A stretch of 44,565 nucleotides of DNA from a virus: the IMG/VR virus record IMGVR_UViG_3300023181_000013, positions 1-44,565 of that record. One strand, written 5' to 3'. Position numbers and translations under genes: made by a program. Below, one piece after another: positions 1 to 6,631 of this stretch; the first letter of the stretch is position 1; each line of letters begins with the position of its first letter. Below the pieces are notes generated by a model, which saw only the letters and a list, made by a program, of their open reading frames with translations, searched no databases and had not been told where the DNA came from.

Positions 1-127
1 CTGGCGGCGGAAGACGCGAACCCGGCATGGGGGCCAAATAACTACGCCGTGGGGGATCGGGTCTACAAGGCCAGTACGCACCGGGTCTACGAGGCGGCGG
101 CGGCCATGACCTCGGCGGCGCCGAAAG
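1..127. repeat. Terminal direct repeat, left copy (circular assembly overlap)
   Basis: Bases 1-127 are identical to 44439-44565. The repeat lies inside one continuous reading frame and breaks it at an arbitrary point. Its length equals a common assembler k-mer size (127). It is therefore best read as the overlap left when a circular or circularly permuted molecule is written linearly. The non-redundant genome is 44,438 bp. Confidence 0.95.
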
Positions 128-876
128 ACCCCGAGATACCAGCTAATCAGTTTAACGCGGCGGGGGAGGTGACGTACTGGATTGATGACGTGCCTACCAA
201 TAAATTCGCGCTGTTCGACCCGGAGATCAACACACAGACAGTGGGCACGGGCACCACGCTGTCGTACACCTTGACGCCCGGCTATTTCAACGGCTTTGCG
301 CTGTTCGGCTTGGATGCGGACAGCATCAGCGTAGTAGCGAAGGATGCGCCCGGCGGCAGCGTGATCTATACCTATAGCGGCCCGCTTGAAGGATCGGCGC
401 CGGCTGACTATTATGAGTATTTCTTCGACCGCTTCAAGCCGCAGACGCAGTTCATCACCACCGGCATCGACCCGTACAACGACGCCGAGATCGCATTGAC
501 GTTGACCAAAGTCAGCGGTCAGCCGAAAATAGGTATGTTCGCAATCGGCGACATGCGCCCCCTGGGTGTCCCTAAGCGCGGCGCGTCGGTGGAGCCGATC
601 GACTTTAGCCGGGTAGTCACTGACCCCTTCGGGCGCACGCGAACGAAGAAAGGCCCCAACGCCACCGGTCTAACGATCAGCTGCCGGATGAATATCGAGG
701 ACGCCAACGCCGTGTTAGATACGGTCAAGGAATTGCTCGGTATCCCCGTGGTGGTGGTGGGCAGCTCGGCGACAATGTATGAAGCGCTGACCGTATTCGG
801 TCTCATGAGCGCGCGCCAGCAGTACGATGACTTCGGCACGCCGGTAATTAATATCACAGTGAAAGGTACTATCTAA
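1..876 (+). CDS. Tail-tip protein with carbohydrate-binding-like N-terminus (3' part of a gene split by the window ends)
   Basis: The reading frame enters from base 1 and joins 44361-44438 across the circle, giving a 317-aa protein. Near its N-terminus (residues 36-53 of the joined protein) is the pattern W36...Y41..GD45.V..., followed by a second Tyr and Ala. This resembles the small CBM5/12-type carbohydrate-binding modules often found on phage tail proteins. The remainder is a beta-rich body with no family I can name. It directly follows the tape measure gene (ATGA overlap) and precedes the fibre gene (TAATG overlap). It is therefore the only candidate for the distal tail or baseplate component in the usual position. 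No classical Dit or hub domain is visible. The GTG at base 49 would give a shorter protein, but the frame is open across the junction, so the start at 44361 is preferred. Confidence 0.75.
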   Translation: MAAEDANPAWGPNNYAVGDRVYKASTHRVYEAAAAMTSAAPKDPEIPANQFNAAGEVTYWIDDVPTNKFALFDPEINTQTVGTGTTLSYTLTPGYFNGFALFGLDADSISVVAKDAPGGSVIYTYSGPLEGSAPADYYEYFFDRFKPQTQFITTGIDPYNDAEIALTLTKVSGQPKIGMFAIGDMRPLGVPKRGASVEPIDFSRVVTDPFGRTRTKKGPNATGLTISCRMNIEDANAVLDTVKELLGIPVVVVGSSATMYEALTVFGLMSARQQYDDFGTPVINITVKGTI

Positions 877-2339
877 TGGCCGCGACGCCCCCACCAGGAT
901 ACACCCCGCCACCGGCGGATCTCCCGCAGCGCGGCGACCGCGCCACGTTCTCCAACCGCGTTGACGCGTGGGTAACGTGGTTCTCCACGGTCATCCTGAC
1001 GCAGATCGCGGCCATCGCCGCCAACGTCTACGCCAATGCGCTGGACGGCGCCGCCTCGGCCGTCGCCGCGATGGGCTATCGCGACACCGCGCTGACCTAT
1101 CGCAACGCGGCCGAAGCCGCGCGCGACACCGCCCTGACCTACCGCAACGCGGCGCAGGCAGCGCAGACGGCCGCCGAGACGGCGCGCGACGCGGCGCAGA
1201 ACTACGCCGCCGCGCTGACGGCGACGAGCACCACGTCGCTGGTGATAGGCACCGGCACCAAAGTCTTCACCACGCAGGCCGGCAAACAGTTCACCGCGAA
1301 CCAGACGCTCAAGGCGGTCAACCCGACGAATGCCGCGCAGTGGATGGTGGGCACGGCCACGTACAGCGGCACCACCCTAACGCTCGCCGTCACCGACGTC
1401 AACCCGGCGACCAGCGGCAACACCGTGGCGAACTGGGTGATCGGGCCGAGCGGTGAGAAGGGTGTAGCCGGAACGACCGGCGGCATCACCGGCGGCAACC
1501 TGACGGGAGCGCTCAACGAGAGGCAGGCGGCCGACGTACCCGTAAGTGCTACCCCCGATATCTGGAGCGGCGCGGGGAATTCTGTAGTCCTCTCCGGGAC
1601 TGGCACTATCACGGGTTTTACGGCATCTCCGCAAGCGGGCGCTAAACGCACCCTGCTATTCAGCGGTACGGCGACGCTCCAGCAAGGCGCGGGCATGAAC
1701 GTCTATGGCGGTACGCAAACCGTAGTCGCGGGGGATCAAGCAGAAGTTATCCGCATGGATGGCGCTTTTTGGGTCACGGTCTTTAAGCGCGACGGTACCC
1801 CGACAGTGGGCGCCAAGCAGTACATGGTCGTTCTCACGTCCGGCTCGACGTGGACAGTGGACGCAGCCAGCTTCGAGGTGGAGGTGCAGGCCGGCGGACA
1901 GGGCGGCTACAACCGTAACGGAGGTGGCGGGGGCGAGGCGGGTTGGTGCGCCATAAAACGCTTCCGGGATGCAGTAGTCGGCAGCACGGCCGTTATCTCC
2001 ATCGGCGGTGCCTCCGCGCCCGGCACCACCACGGTTGACCCCGCCTTCGGTGGCACCACCACATTTACGCTCTCCGGCTTCGCCGCGCTGTCCGCGACTG
2101 CAACCGGCGCCACCGGGGCGGACATGGTGATTGCACCGCGCCCCCGAACGCCCCGCGTAGGCAGCCTTCTGATGGGTGCCGGCGGGGATTCGAATAACGG
2201 CTTCGGCGGCCCTTCACTGGAGGTGCCGAACGTCACCAACGCGAACGGCTACGGCGCCGGCGGCAGTGGCGGGAACCAGAGCAGCGGCACCGGCGGCACC
2301 GCCACCGGCGGCTGCATCATCATCCGCTACTTCAAATAA
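876..2339 (+). CDS. Tail fibre / receptor-binding protein with glycine-rich tip
   Basis: This 487-aa protein overlaps the preceding tail gene by one base (TAATG). The N-terminus is Pro-rich. Residues about 60-115 form an Ala-rich heptad-like stretch in which a unit reading approximately YRDTALTYRNAAEAA is repeated, typical of trimeric fibre shafts. The centre (about 120-320) is Thr/Ser/Gly-rich beta structure. The C-terminal third carries glycine-rich runs and ends in an IIIRYFK-like strand, as in the polyglycine tip domains of several phage adhesins. It probably binds the host surface receptor. It lies at the tail/lysis boundary, the usual place for a receptor-binding fibre. The exact receptor and any chaperone dependence cannot be read from the sequence. 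Confidence 0.8.
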   Translation: MAATPPPGYTPPPADLPQRGDRATFSNRVDAWVTWFSTVILTQIAAIAANVYANALDGAASAVAAMGYRDTALTYRNAAEAARDTALTYRNAAQAAQTAAETARDAAQNYAAALTATSTTSLVIGTGTKVFTTQAGKQFTANQTLKAVNPTNAAQWMVGTATYSGTTLTLAVTDVNPATSGNTVANWVIGPSGEKGVAGTTGGITGGNLTGALNERQAADVPVSATPDIWSGAGNSVVLSGTGTITGFTASPQAGAKRTLLFSGTATLQQGAGMNVYGGTQTVVAGDQAEVIRMDGAFWVTVFKRDGTPTVGAKQYMVVLTSGSTWTVDAASFEVEVQAGGQGGYNRNGGGGGEAGWCAIKRFRDAVVGSTAVISIGGASAPGTTTVDPAFGGTTTFTLSGFAALSATATGATGADMVIAPRPRTPRVGSLLMGAGGDSNNGFGGPSLEVPNVTNANGYGAGGSGGNQSSGTGGTATGGCIIIRYFK

Positions 2340-2350
2340 GGGGGCACCTC

Positions 2351-2677
2351 ATGGGCTGGGAAAATATTCCACCGAACACCTGCACCATCGACGACCCGGT
2401 GCTGCCGGCTGTTGAACTGCTCGACCAGAATGGCCGAATCATCAACGTCATTGTGGCGTCCATGTGCGACGCCGAATGGCTATGCATCGCCTACGTGGAG
2501 CTGGGCATGTACGAAGCGGAGGGCGTCACGGCGATGACCTGCCGGCCGCGCCCCGACGTGGCGGATCCGGACGTGCCGCCGCCTACCGAGTTCCCGCCAC
2601 CCGGCGACATGCCCCCGCAGCCGGACCCTGATCCGGGCTATCTGGAATCGCCCGCGCCGGAAGCCGAGGAAGAGTGA
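2351..2677 (+). CDS. Hypothetical protein with acidic, proline-rich tail
   Basis: This 108-aa protein is preceded by a strong ribosome site (AAGGGGG, 6 nt before ATG). Residues 1-70 form a compact domain with several Cys (including C12, C38 and C45). Residues 73-108 are a low-complexity Pro/Asp/Glu tail. It sits between the fibre gene and the lysis genes, where fibre-assembly or accessory tail proteins are commonly encoded. I do not recognise a family, so a fibre chaperone role is only a positional guess. Confidence 0.65.
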   Translation: MGWENIPPNTCTIDDPVLPAVELLDQNGRIINVIVASMCDAEWLCIAYVELGMYEAEGVTAMTCRPRPDVADPDVPPPTEFPPPGDMPPQPDPDPGYLESPAPEAEEE

Positions 2678-2713
2678 TAGAATTCGCGTACATCCACCCT
2701 GAAAGGAAATATC

Positions 2714-2842
2714 ATGGCTACCGGCGGCAATGTCCCTGATCCAAACAAACCACCCAGCGGGCGCAGCACGGCCACTCCGGTGAAACCCACCAAGCCGGCC
2801 AAACCCGCGCCGAAAACCTTCGCCCCCAAGGGCAAGAAGTAG
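2714..2842 (+). CDS. Small basic Lys/Pro-rich protein
   Basis: A 42-aa reading frame with a clear ribosome site (GAAAGGAAAT just upstream). The protein is rich in Lys, Pro, Thr and Ala (PTKPAKPAPK-like core) with no hydrophobic segment, so it is probably disordered and nucleic-acid or membrane-surface associated. It ends 3 nt before the next gene's start, consistent with an operon member. Function unknown. Confidence 0.55.
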   Translation: MATGGNVPDPNKPPSGRSTATPVKPTKPAKPAPKTFAPKGKK

Positions 2843-2845
2843 GCC

Positions 2846-3283
2846 ATGAACCGCTCAGATTGGATAGGTCGGGCCTTGTGCTTGGCCATCACGTTCGGGG
2901 TGGCGCAGGCGCAACTCGCCCTGTTCGCCCCGGATAACAATCTGTTGAGCGTTGGTATCAATCAATGCTTGTCTGCTTTAACCAACACTTGCGCCTTGCT
3001 AGCCGCTGCCGCGCTGGTCCGGGGCAAAGCGTCGTTTGACCTCCAGCGCCTAGCCTTCTGCGCTATCGTTGTAAATTTTTTAAGCTTCGTCGCTTACTCG
3101 GCCAAAATCTCGCCGTTAATTTCCGCCCTCAATGTGGCGATAACGGTGATATCCTATGCGCAACTTGCACGAATTCTATGGCCTAGCAATGGCGACCCTT
3201 CTTATCTGTCTCGGCGTTTCGGCGTTTTTCGTTTCGCTTCTTTTCAAAGCCCGAGCTTTCATCTGGAAAAGGAAGAACGATGA
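2846..3283 (+). CDS. Multi-spanning membrane protein of the lysis region
   Basis: This 145-aa protein has about four hydrophobic segments (residues roughly 8-28, 45-60, 68-85 and 90-108) and a short basic C-terminus. Its stop overlaps the next start (ATGA at 3280-3283), indicating translational coupling with the holin-like gene. It could be an additional holin or antiholin, or another inner-membrane protein; no family was recognised. Its 3' third overlaps a second frame encoding a 59-aa membrane protein (3156-3335). The residues after about 110 may therefore be less constrained. Confidence 0.6.
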   Translation: MNRSDWIGRALCLAITFGVAQAQLALFAPDNNLLSVGINQCLSALTNTCALLAAAALVRGKASFDLQRLAFCAIVVNFLSFVAYSAKISPLISALNVAITVISYAQLARILWPSNGDPSYLSRRFGVFRFASFQSPSFHLEKEER

Positions 3284-3335
3284 TCTTGAGCGACGAATTG
3301 CGGAGCATAATCGCCGACATACTGACCAGCCCTAA
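3156..3335 (+). CDS. Candidate 59-aa membrane protein overlapping two genes in another frame
   Basis: An ATG at 3156 opens a 59-aa frame that overlaps the end of the 2846 gene and the first 56 bases of the 3280 gene. It reads as a short N-terminal head, one strong transmembrane segment (about residues 11-31) and a basic, then mixed-charge tail (KARAFIWKRK followed by a helix). That is a plausible single-pass membrane topology. The upstream ribosome site is weak (GGTGAT). It could be a holin partner or a chance frame; overlap with two other coding frames limits confidence. Confidence 0.35.
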   Translation: MRNLHEFYGLAMATLLICLGVSAFFVSLLFKARAFIWKRKNDDLERRIAEHNRRHTDQP

Positions 3336-3555
3336 GACCACAGCGGTGGTCGGCGGCACGTCCGCTGCACTTGGTGCCGCCGGATTGATGGACCTGATCC
3401 ACACCACCCTCTCGCTCGGCGCCATTGCCGCCGGCCTGATCGCCACCCTGGCCCTCGCCCGGTACCATCGCGCCAATGAGCGCAACCTGCGCCTGCGCAA
3501 CCAGATCCTAATGCGCGAAATGATCGACAAGGGCATCACACCGGAGATCGACTGA
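3280..3555 (+). CDS. Holin-like protein
   Basis: This 91-aa protein has two hydrophobic stretches (about residues 20-40 and 43-61), then a highly charged Arg/Asn-rich C-terminus. This is the usual architecture of class II/III holins. A good ribosome site (AAAGGAAGA) precedes it, and its TGA overlaps the endolysin ATG (TGATG at 3553-3557). By position it would form inner-membrane lesions that release the endolysin. The neighbouring membrane genes (2846, 4010) are alternatives for the same role, so the holin assignment rests on topology and adjacency. Confidence 0.65.
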   Translation: MILSDELRSIIADILTSPKTTAVVGGTSAALGAAGLMDLIHTTLSLGAIAAGLIATLALARYHRANERNLRLRNQILMREMIDKGITPEID

Positions 3556-4013
3556 TGGACAAGGCGAAGCTGATCGGTGAGTTGCGCCGCGACGAGGGCG
3601 AGGTGCTGAGGGTCTACGCCGATCATCTCGGTTGGCTGACCGTCGGCGTGGGCCACCTGGTCGACGCGCGCAAGGGCGCGAACCCGGCACCGTTCGGCGT
3701 GCCGCTGAAACTGGGCGACCCGATCACGCAGGCGCAATCCGAGATTCTGCTGCAGCAGGACATCGCGAGCAAGGAGGCCGAGCTGGACAAGGCCCTTCCG
3801 TGGTGGCGCAAGCTGACCGACGCCCGCCAGCGGGTGCTGCTCAACATGGCGTTCAATCTCGGCACCGAGGGCTTGCTCGGCTTCACCAATACGTTGCGCA
3901 TGGTCCAGGCCGGCTCCTACCTGCCGGCCTCGCGCGCCATGCTGGTGTCGAAGTGGGCCGGCCAGGTGGGCGACCGCGCGAAACGCCTGTCCGCGATGAT
4001 GGCGGCCGGATGA
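3555..4013 (+). CDS. Endolysin, GH24 (T4-type) lysozyme
   Basis: This 152-aa enzyme cleaves the beta-1,4 bond between MurNAc and GlcNAc in peptidoglycan. The family's catalytic triad is intact: E14 (in RRDEG), D23 (VYAD) and T29 (WLTVGVGH), with the same spacings as Glu11/Asp20/Thr26 of T4 lysozyme. The length is normal for a single-domain GH24 enzyme. No signal peptide or N-terminal signal anchor is visible, so export presumably depends on a holin. It follows the holin-like gene by TGATG and overlaps the next membrane-protein start (ATGA at 4010). Confidence 0.95.
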   Translation: MDKAKLIGELRRDEGEVLRVYADHLGWLTVGVGHLVDARKGANPAPFGVPLKLGDPITQAQSEILLQQDIASKEAELDKALPWWRKLTDARQRVLLNMAFNLGTEGLLGFTNTLRMVQAGSYLPASRAMLVSKWAGQVGDRAKRLSAMMAAG

Positions 4014-4366
4014 CACCGCGCGACGTCATGCTCGCTGTGCTTGGCGTCGCCGCCGTGTTGCTGGTGGTATCGTTCTGGCGCGCGCACCGCAGCGCACTGG
4101 CGCAGTTCAACATGTTCGACCTGATCACGGAGAACGGCCGGGTGAGCAAGATCGCCCTAGCCTTCATGGTCGCGTTCGGCGTGACCACCTGGATCGTCGT
4201 CTACCTGACGGTGCGCGACAAGATGACCGAAGGCCTGTTCCTCGCGTACGGCGGCCTATGGGTCGTGCCACTGGTGGCCAAGGTTGTTTTCGACAAGAAT
4301 GAAATGCCCGGCACCACCAGCAGCACGGTGACGGTGCAGCAGACCACCGAGGTGACAAAACCATGA
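4010..4366 (+). CDS. Membrane protein between endolysin and spanin genes
   Basis: Starting at 4010 (ATGA overlap with the endolysin stop) the product is 118 aa. It has hydrophobic segments at about residues 5-22, 47-66 and 77-92, and a Thr/Ser/Val-rich hydrophilic tail. The location inside the lysis cassette suggests a holin, antiholin or other lysis-timing protein, but no family signature was recognised. The same frame is open further upstream inside the endolysin gene; the coupled ATG is the sensible start. Confidence 0.65.
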   Translation: MTPRDVMLAVLGVAAVLLVVSFWRAHRSALAQFNMFDLITENGRVSKIALAFMVAFGVTTWIVVYLTVRDKMTEGLFLAYGGLWVVPLVAKVVFDKNEMPGTTSSTVTVQQTTEVTKP

Positions 4367-4833
4367 GCCTTATTCCCACCTGGCCCTTCGTCGTGGGCGG
4401 CCTGCTGCTCGGTGCTGCCGGCGGCGCGGCGCTGGACCACACCATCATGTCCGCCAAAATCGCGCGCATCGAGAAGGCCACGGCCGACGTCGAGCGTCAG
4501 CGCGCGGAGATCTACGCCGCCGACCAGCTGGCCGCGCGCGCCACCGAACGAGGATGGGCCGATCGTCTCGGCCAAGTCGAACAGGAGAAACAAAATGAAA
4601 TCAATCGCGTGCGCGCTGCTGGCGCTGCTGCTCTTGCTGGGGTGCGGAACCGTCCGGACCGCCAGCCCGCCGGCGCAGGTGGAATGCCCCAAGCCGCCCC
4701 CGCTTGCGCGGGTGCCACCGGGGCCGAGCTATATCGATCAGATGCAATTGTTCTTGTCGGGATCGCTCAGCGCGCCGACGAACAGCGCGCCGCCCTCGCC
4801 GCCTGCTACGGCGCCTACGACGCGTTAAAGTAG
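4363..4833 (+). CDS. i-spanin (Rz-like)
   Basis: This 156-aa protein begins with one N-terminal transmembrane segment (about residues 8-27). A long charged helical region rich in Glu, Arg and Ala (about 30-90) follows, then a periplasmic end. This is the signal-anchor plus coiled-coil layout of phage Rz. With the nested lipoprotein at 4595 it would bridge inner and outer membranes and disrupt the outer membrane at the end of lysis. Its start overlaps the upstream stop (ATGA). Its 3' end overlaps a convergent minus-strand gene by 9 bases. Confidence 0.85.
   Translation: MSLIPTWPFVVGGLLLGAAGGAALDHTIMSAKIARIEKATADVERQRAEIYAADQLAARATERGWADRLGQVEQEKQNEINRVRAAGAAALAGVRNRPDRQPAGAGGMPQAAPACAGATGAELYRSDAIVLVGIAQRADEQRAALAACYGAYDALK
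4595..4828 (+). CDS. o-spanin (Rz1-like outer-membrane lipoprotein) nested inside the Rz gene
   Basis: A 77-aa frame lies wholly inside the Rz gene in another reading frame. It has a ribosome site AGGAGAAAC just upstream of ATG. The N-terminus is a textbook lipoprotein signal ending in LLLGC, with lipidated Cys17. The mature part is short and Pro-rich (PPAQ..., PKPPPLARVPPGP), as in lambda Rz1. It is predicted to be anchored in the inner leaflet of the outer membrane and to pair with the i-spanin C-terminus across the periplasm. Confidence 0.9.
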   Translation: MKSIACALLALLLLLGCGTVRTASPPAQVECPKPPPLARVPPGPSYIDQMQLFLSGSLSAPTNSAPPSPPATAPTTR

Positions 4834-4962
4834 CCGCAGGCTTGCGAGCAGGGCCGCCACGGCGAGCAAAACGACAAGCCAGCCTTGCACCGCCAGATCG
4901 CGTTCAGCACGCGCAGCGGCCCGTTTAACGGCTCGCCAGTGCGGGGTGTGCCAGCGGATCAT
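4825..4962 (-). CDS. Small membrane protein (45 aa), last gene of the leftward operon
   Basis: An ATG at 4962 gives a 45-aa protein with a basic N-terminal half (several Arg/Lys) and one C-terminal transmembrane helix (about residues 26-45). The frame remains open upstream to 5091, but that extension is hydrophilic and overlaps another gene. GGGGAG lies 8 nt before the 4962 start. Function unknown; it belongs to the envelope-protein cluster at the operon end. Confidence 0.45.
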   Translation of the reverse strand: MIRWHTPHWRAVKRAAARAERDLAVQGWLVVLLAVAALLASLRLL

Positions 4963-4964
4963 TC

Positions 4965-5063
4965 CTAGATCTCCCCGTCGTCGTTCATCATCGGTGCGCG
5001 CCATGCGCAATAGGCGATGACCGCTAGGCCGACCAATGGCAAAAGCAGAAATGCCCAGCTCAT
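4965..5063 (-). CDS. Very small membrane protein (32 aa)
   Basis: A 32-aa frame starts at 5063, overlapping the stop of the lipoprotein gene (ATGA), and ends 2 bases before the next start. The first 20 residues form one hydrophobic helix (SWAFLLLPLVGLAVIAYCAW) followed by a short acidic tail. The coupling and topology make it plausible, but at this length chance cannot be excluded. Confidence 0.45.
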   Translation of the reverse strand: MSWAFLLLPLVGLAVIAYCAWRAPMMNDDGEI

Positions 5064-5308
5064 TTGCACACCTGTTTGCCGTCAGCGCCAACCACGGGTT
5101 TCAAGTTCGCATTACTGAATGCTCCATCCTCGACATAGCCGACGTACTTGCAGCCGGAGTCGGCGTCCACCAGGATCATGTGGCGATAGGCGTTCTTCCC
5201 GTTGCAGCCCGAGAACAGCGCCAGCACCGAGGCGGCAACAAACAGCGTGCCGGCGAGTCGCGCCCAGCGGGCCCATGGATCGTTGCGGGTGGGGATTGAT
5301 TTTTGCAT
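5060..5308 (-). CDS. Small lipoprotein
   Basis: This 82-aa protein has a strong ribosome site (AAGGAGAG). A charged N-terminal region and hydrophobic segment end in a lipobox-like FSGC, with Cys35 as the lipidation site. The mature domain contains a VDADSGCKYVGYVEDG segment and ends GADGKQVC, leaving a possible Cys pair. It resembles small phage or bacterial 'TGC..Y' proteins (DUF6440-like) from memory, a weak match. It is probably periplasmic-facing. An envelope role such as superinfection exclusion is possible by location only. Confidence 0.65.
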   Translation of the reverse strand: MQKSIPTRNDPWARWARLAGTLFVAASVLALFSGCNGKNAYRHMILVDADSGCKYVGYVEDGAFSNANLKPVVGADGKQVCK

Positions 5309-5318
5309 GATGCTCTCC

Positions 5319-6164
5319 TTAAAGTGACTGCTGGGTGAGTAGGGAAATGTCGCGCATCACGCTTGCGCGCGATCCCACGACGACGTACAGGGTAAAGCGG
5401 TAAATGCCTTCGACGTTGGCCGCGCGCACCACCGCGTTCCACTTCACCACACCATCGGCGGGGAAGCGCCACCGACCGTAGCCTACAGGCCTAGGCGAGT
5501 AGATGCCCATCGCGTGCTGGCCGTCCTGCGTGGACAGGATGACCGGCTGCTCTTGCTCGCCAGGGCCGTCCGACAGGTGCGCGCCGTCGGCGGTGTAGAA
5601 CTCGCTGAATGCGGCCGGCATGTAGGCGGTGAGCGTCTCAAATGTGGCCGTCTGCTTCTTCGGCACCACGTAGGCCACGTCGTAGCGGATCACGGTCGGC
5701 GTGACGAACTGGACGCGCTTCTCGAAATAGGTGTCCGAGGTGCGCTGGCCGGCGACCGGGTTCCAGTAGGCCATCTGGCTGAAGGTGCTGATCACGTTGC
5801 CGGCACCGCTCGACTCGACAAGGCGGCTGCTCGACGGCGACGGGTTGTAGCCGTTGGTCAGATGCGACGCTCCGGCCTCGGTCGGGTTGTCGTTCTCGCC
5901 CTTGCCGTCGTAGGACACCGCGCTTTGCAACTGGCGGCCGTGGTCGGTGTCGTTGATGTACTCCACGCCGTTGCGCACCAGCGAGCAGATGGCGCCGGCG
6001 TCGTGCACGCAGGTGCTGATGGTCGTCCTCCCATCGGGGGCCATGATCGACACAGCCGGCGGCGACGGCCGGTATATCTGCCGTAAGCGCTCGGCGTGGG
6101 CGTCTTGCATGCCGCCGCACGCGGTCAGCATGGCGGCGAGGGCAATTGTGAGGATGGTTTTCAT
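5319..6164 (-). CDS. Secreted lipoprotein of unknown function (281 aa)
   Basis: The start at 6164 gives a signal peptide with lipobox LTAC (Cys16). The mature body of about 265 residues is rich in aromatic and beta-strand-like segments, including YINDTDHGRQLQ, a TFETLTAYMP segment and a final YRFTLYVVVG strand. No enzymatic motif was identified. The frame is open further upstream to 6446, but that region has no signal peptide and overlaps the next gene, so the internal ATG is preferred despite a weak ribosome site. It is a large envelope protein for a phage early operon. Plausible roles are superinfection exclusion or host-surface modification; neither is shown. Confidence 0.7.
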   Translation of the reverse strand: MKTILTIALAAMLTACGGMQDAHAERLRQIYRPSPPAVSIMAPDGRTTISTCVHDAGAICSLVRNGVEYINDTDHGRQLQSAVSYDGKGENDNPTEAGASHLTNGYNPSPSSSRLVESSGAGNVISTFSQMAYWNPVAGQRTSDTYFEKRVQFVTPTVIRYDVAYVVPKKQTATFETLTAYMPAAFSEFYTADGAHLSDGPGEQEQPVILSTQDGQHAMGIYSPRPVGYGRWRFPADGVVKWNAVVRAANVEGIYRFTLYVVVGSRASVMRDISLLTQQSL

Positions 6165-6202
6165 GGTGCGTCCAGGTGATGCCCGCCGTAGCGGGCGGCG
6201 GT

Positions 6203-6565
6203 TTATTTTACGAGCGAGGCGGCGTATTCGATCAGGTATATCTTTGGGGCCAGCAGAATTTGAAGAACTGTCAGCAGGTTGCAGAGCGCGGCGAAAAGCA
6301 GGCCGAAAATAAGCATGCCGGGAAAAAGATTTAGAGGACCGAGTTCCTCCAAGCACCACTTGCGATTCTTCCACCAGGCTGCGAAGACCAGGGACGCGCC
6401 GATTAGTAGCGCCAATGCGATGACGCCCGCCTCTGCGGCCTTCCACACCAGCAGCTGGCGCAGCACGTCCGGCATCTCGGCCAGCAGGAAGTCTTTCGCC
6501 GCCGTCGCGGCGCTGATCGTGCCGTTGAGGATCATCAGCAGCGCGGTTTGCAGTTGTTCGTTCAT
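6203..6565 (-). CDS. Inner-membrane protein (120 aa)
   Basis: This protein has an amphipathic N-terminal part and at least two strong transmembrane segments (about residues 44-64 and 78-104). A good ribosome site (AAGGAGAAACCC) precedes it. It is the first gene after promoter/operator copy A (6589-6627) and so heads a separately promoted unit with the lipoproteins downstream. Family not recognised. Confidence 0.7.
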   Translation of the reverse strand: MNEQLQTALLMILNGTISAATAAKDFLLAEMPDVLRQLLVWKAAEAGVIALALLIGASLVFAAWWKNRKWCLEELGPLNLFPGMLIFGLLFAALCNLLTVLQILLAPKIYLIEYAASLVK

Positions 6566-6588
6566 TTGGGTTTCTCCTTGGGTTGGTT

Positions 6589-6627
6589 GATGTAAGAACT
6601 ATACACGCAAGTATTTACTTGTGCAAG
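6589..6627 (-). promoter_or_regulatory. Promoter/operator cassette, copy A
   Basis: This 39-bp sequence is identical at 9602-9640 and 11534-11572. Read on the minus strand it contains TTGCAC (6626-6621), a 17-nt spacer and TATAGT (6603-6598), a near-consensus sigma70 promoter. The spacer holds the perfect palindrome CAAGTAAATACTTG, and the -35 region lies in a second palindrome CTTGCACAAG. Repressor binding here would block RNA polymerase. It drives the 6565 gene and the envelope cluster. Confidence 0.85.
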
Positions 6628-6631
6628 TTAT

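Noticed and set aside
1075-1190. Repeat in the fibre gene (YRNAAEAARDTAL-type) as a DNA repeat element
   Set aside because: It is a coding heptad-like repeat of the fibre shaft, explained by protein structure.
3632-4009. N-terminal extension of the 4010 membrane gene into the endolysin gene
   Set aside because: The extension is an Arg/Gly-rich out-of-frame reading of the lysozyme; the ATGA-coupled ATG at 4010 is the sensible start.
4825-4833. Bidirectional terminator between the converging operons
   Set aside because: The two stop codons overlap and no stem followed by a T tract is visible in either direction nearby.
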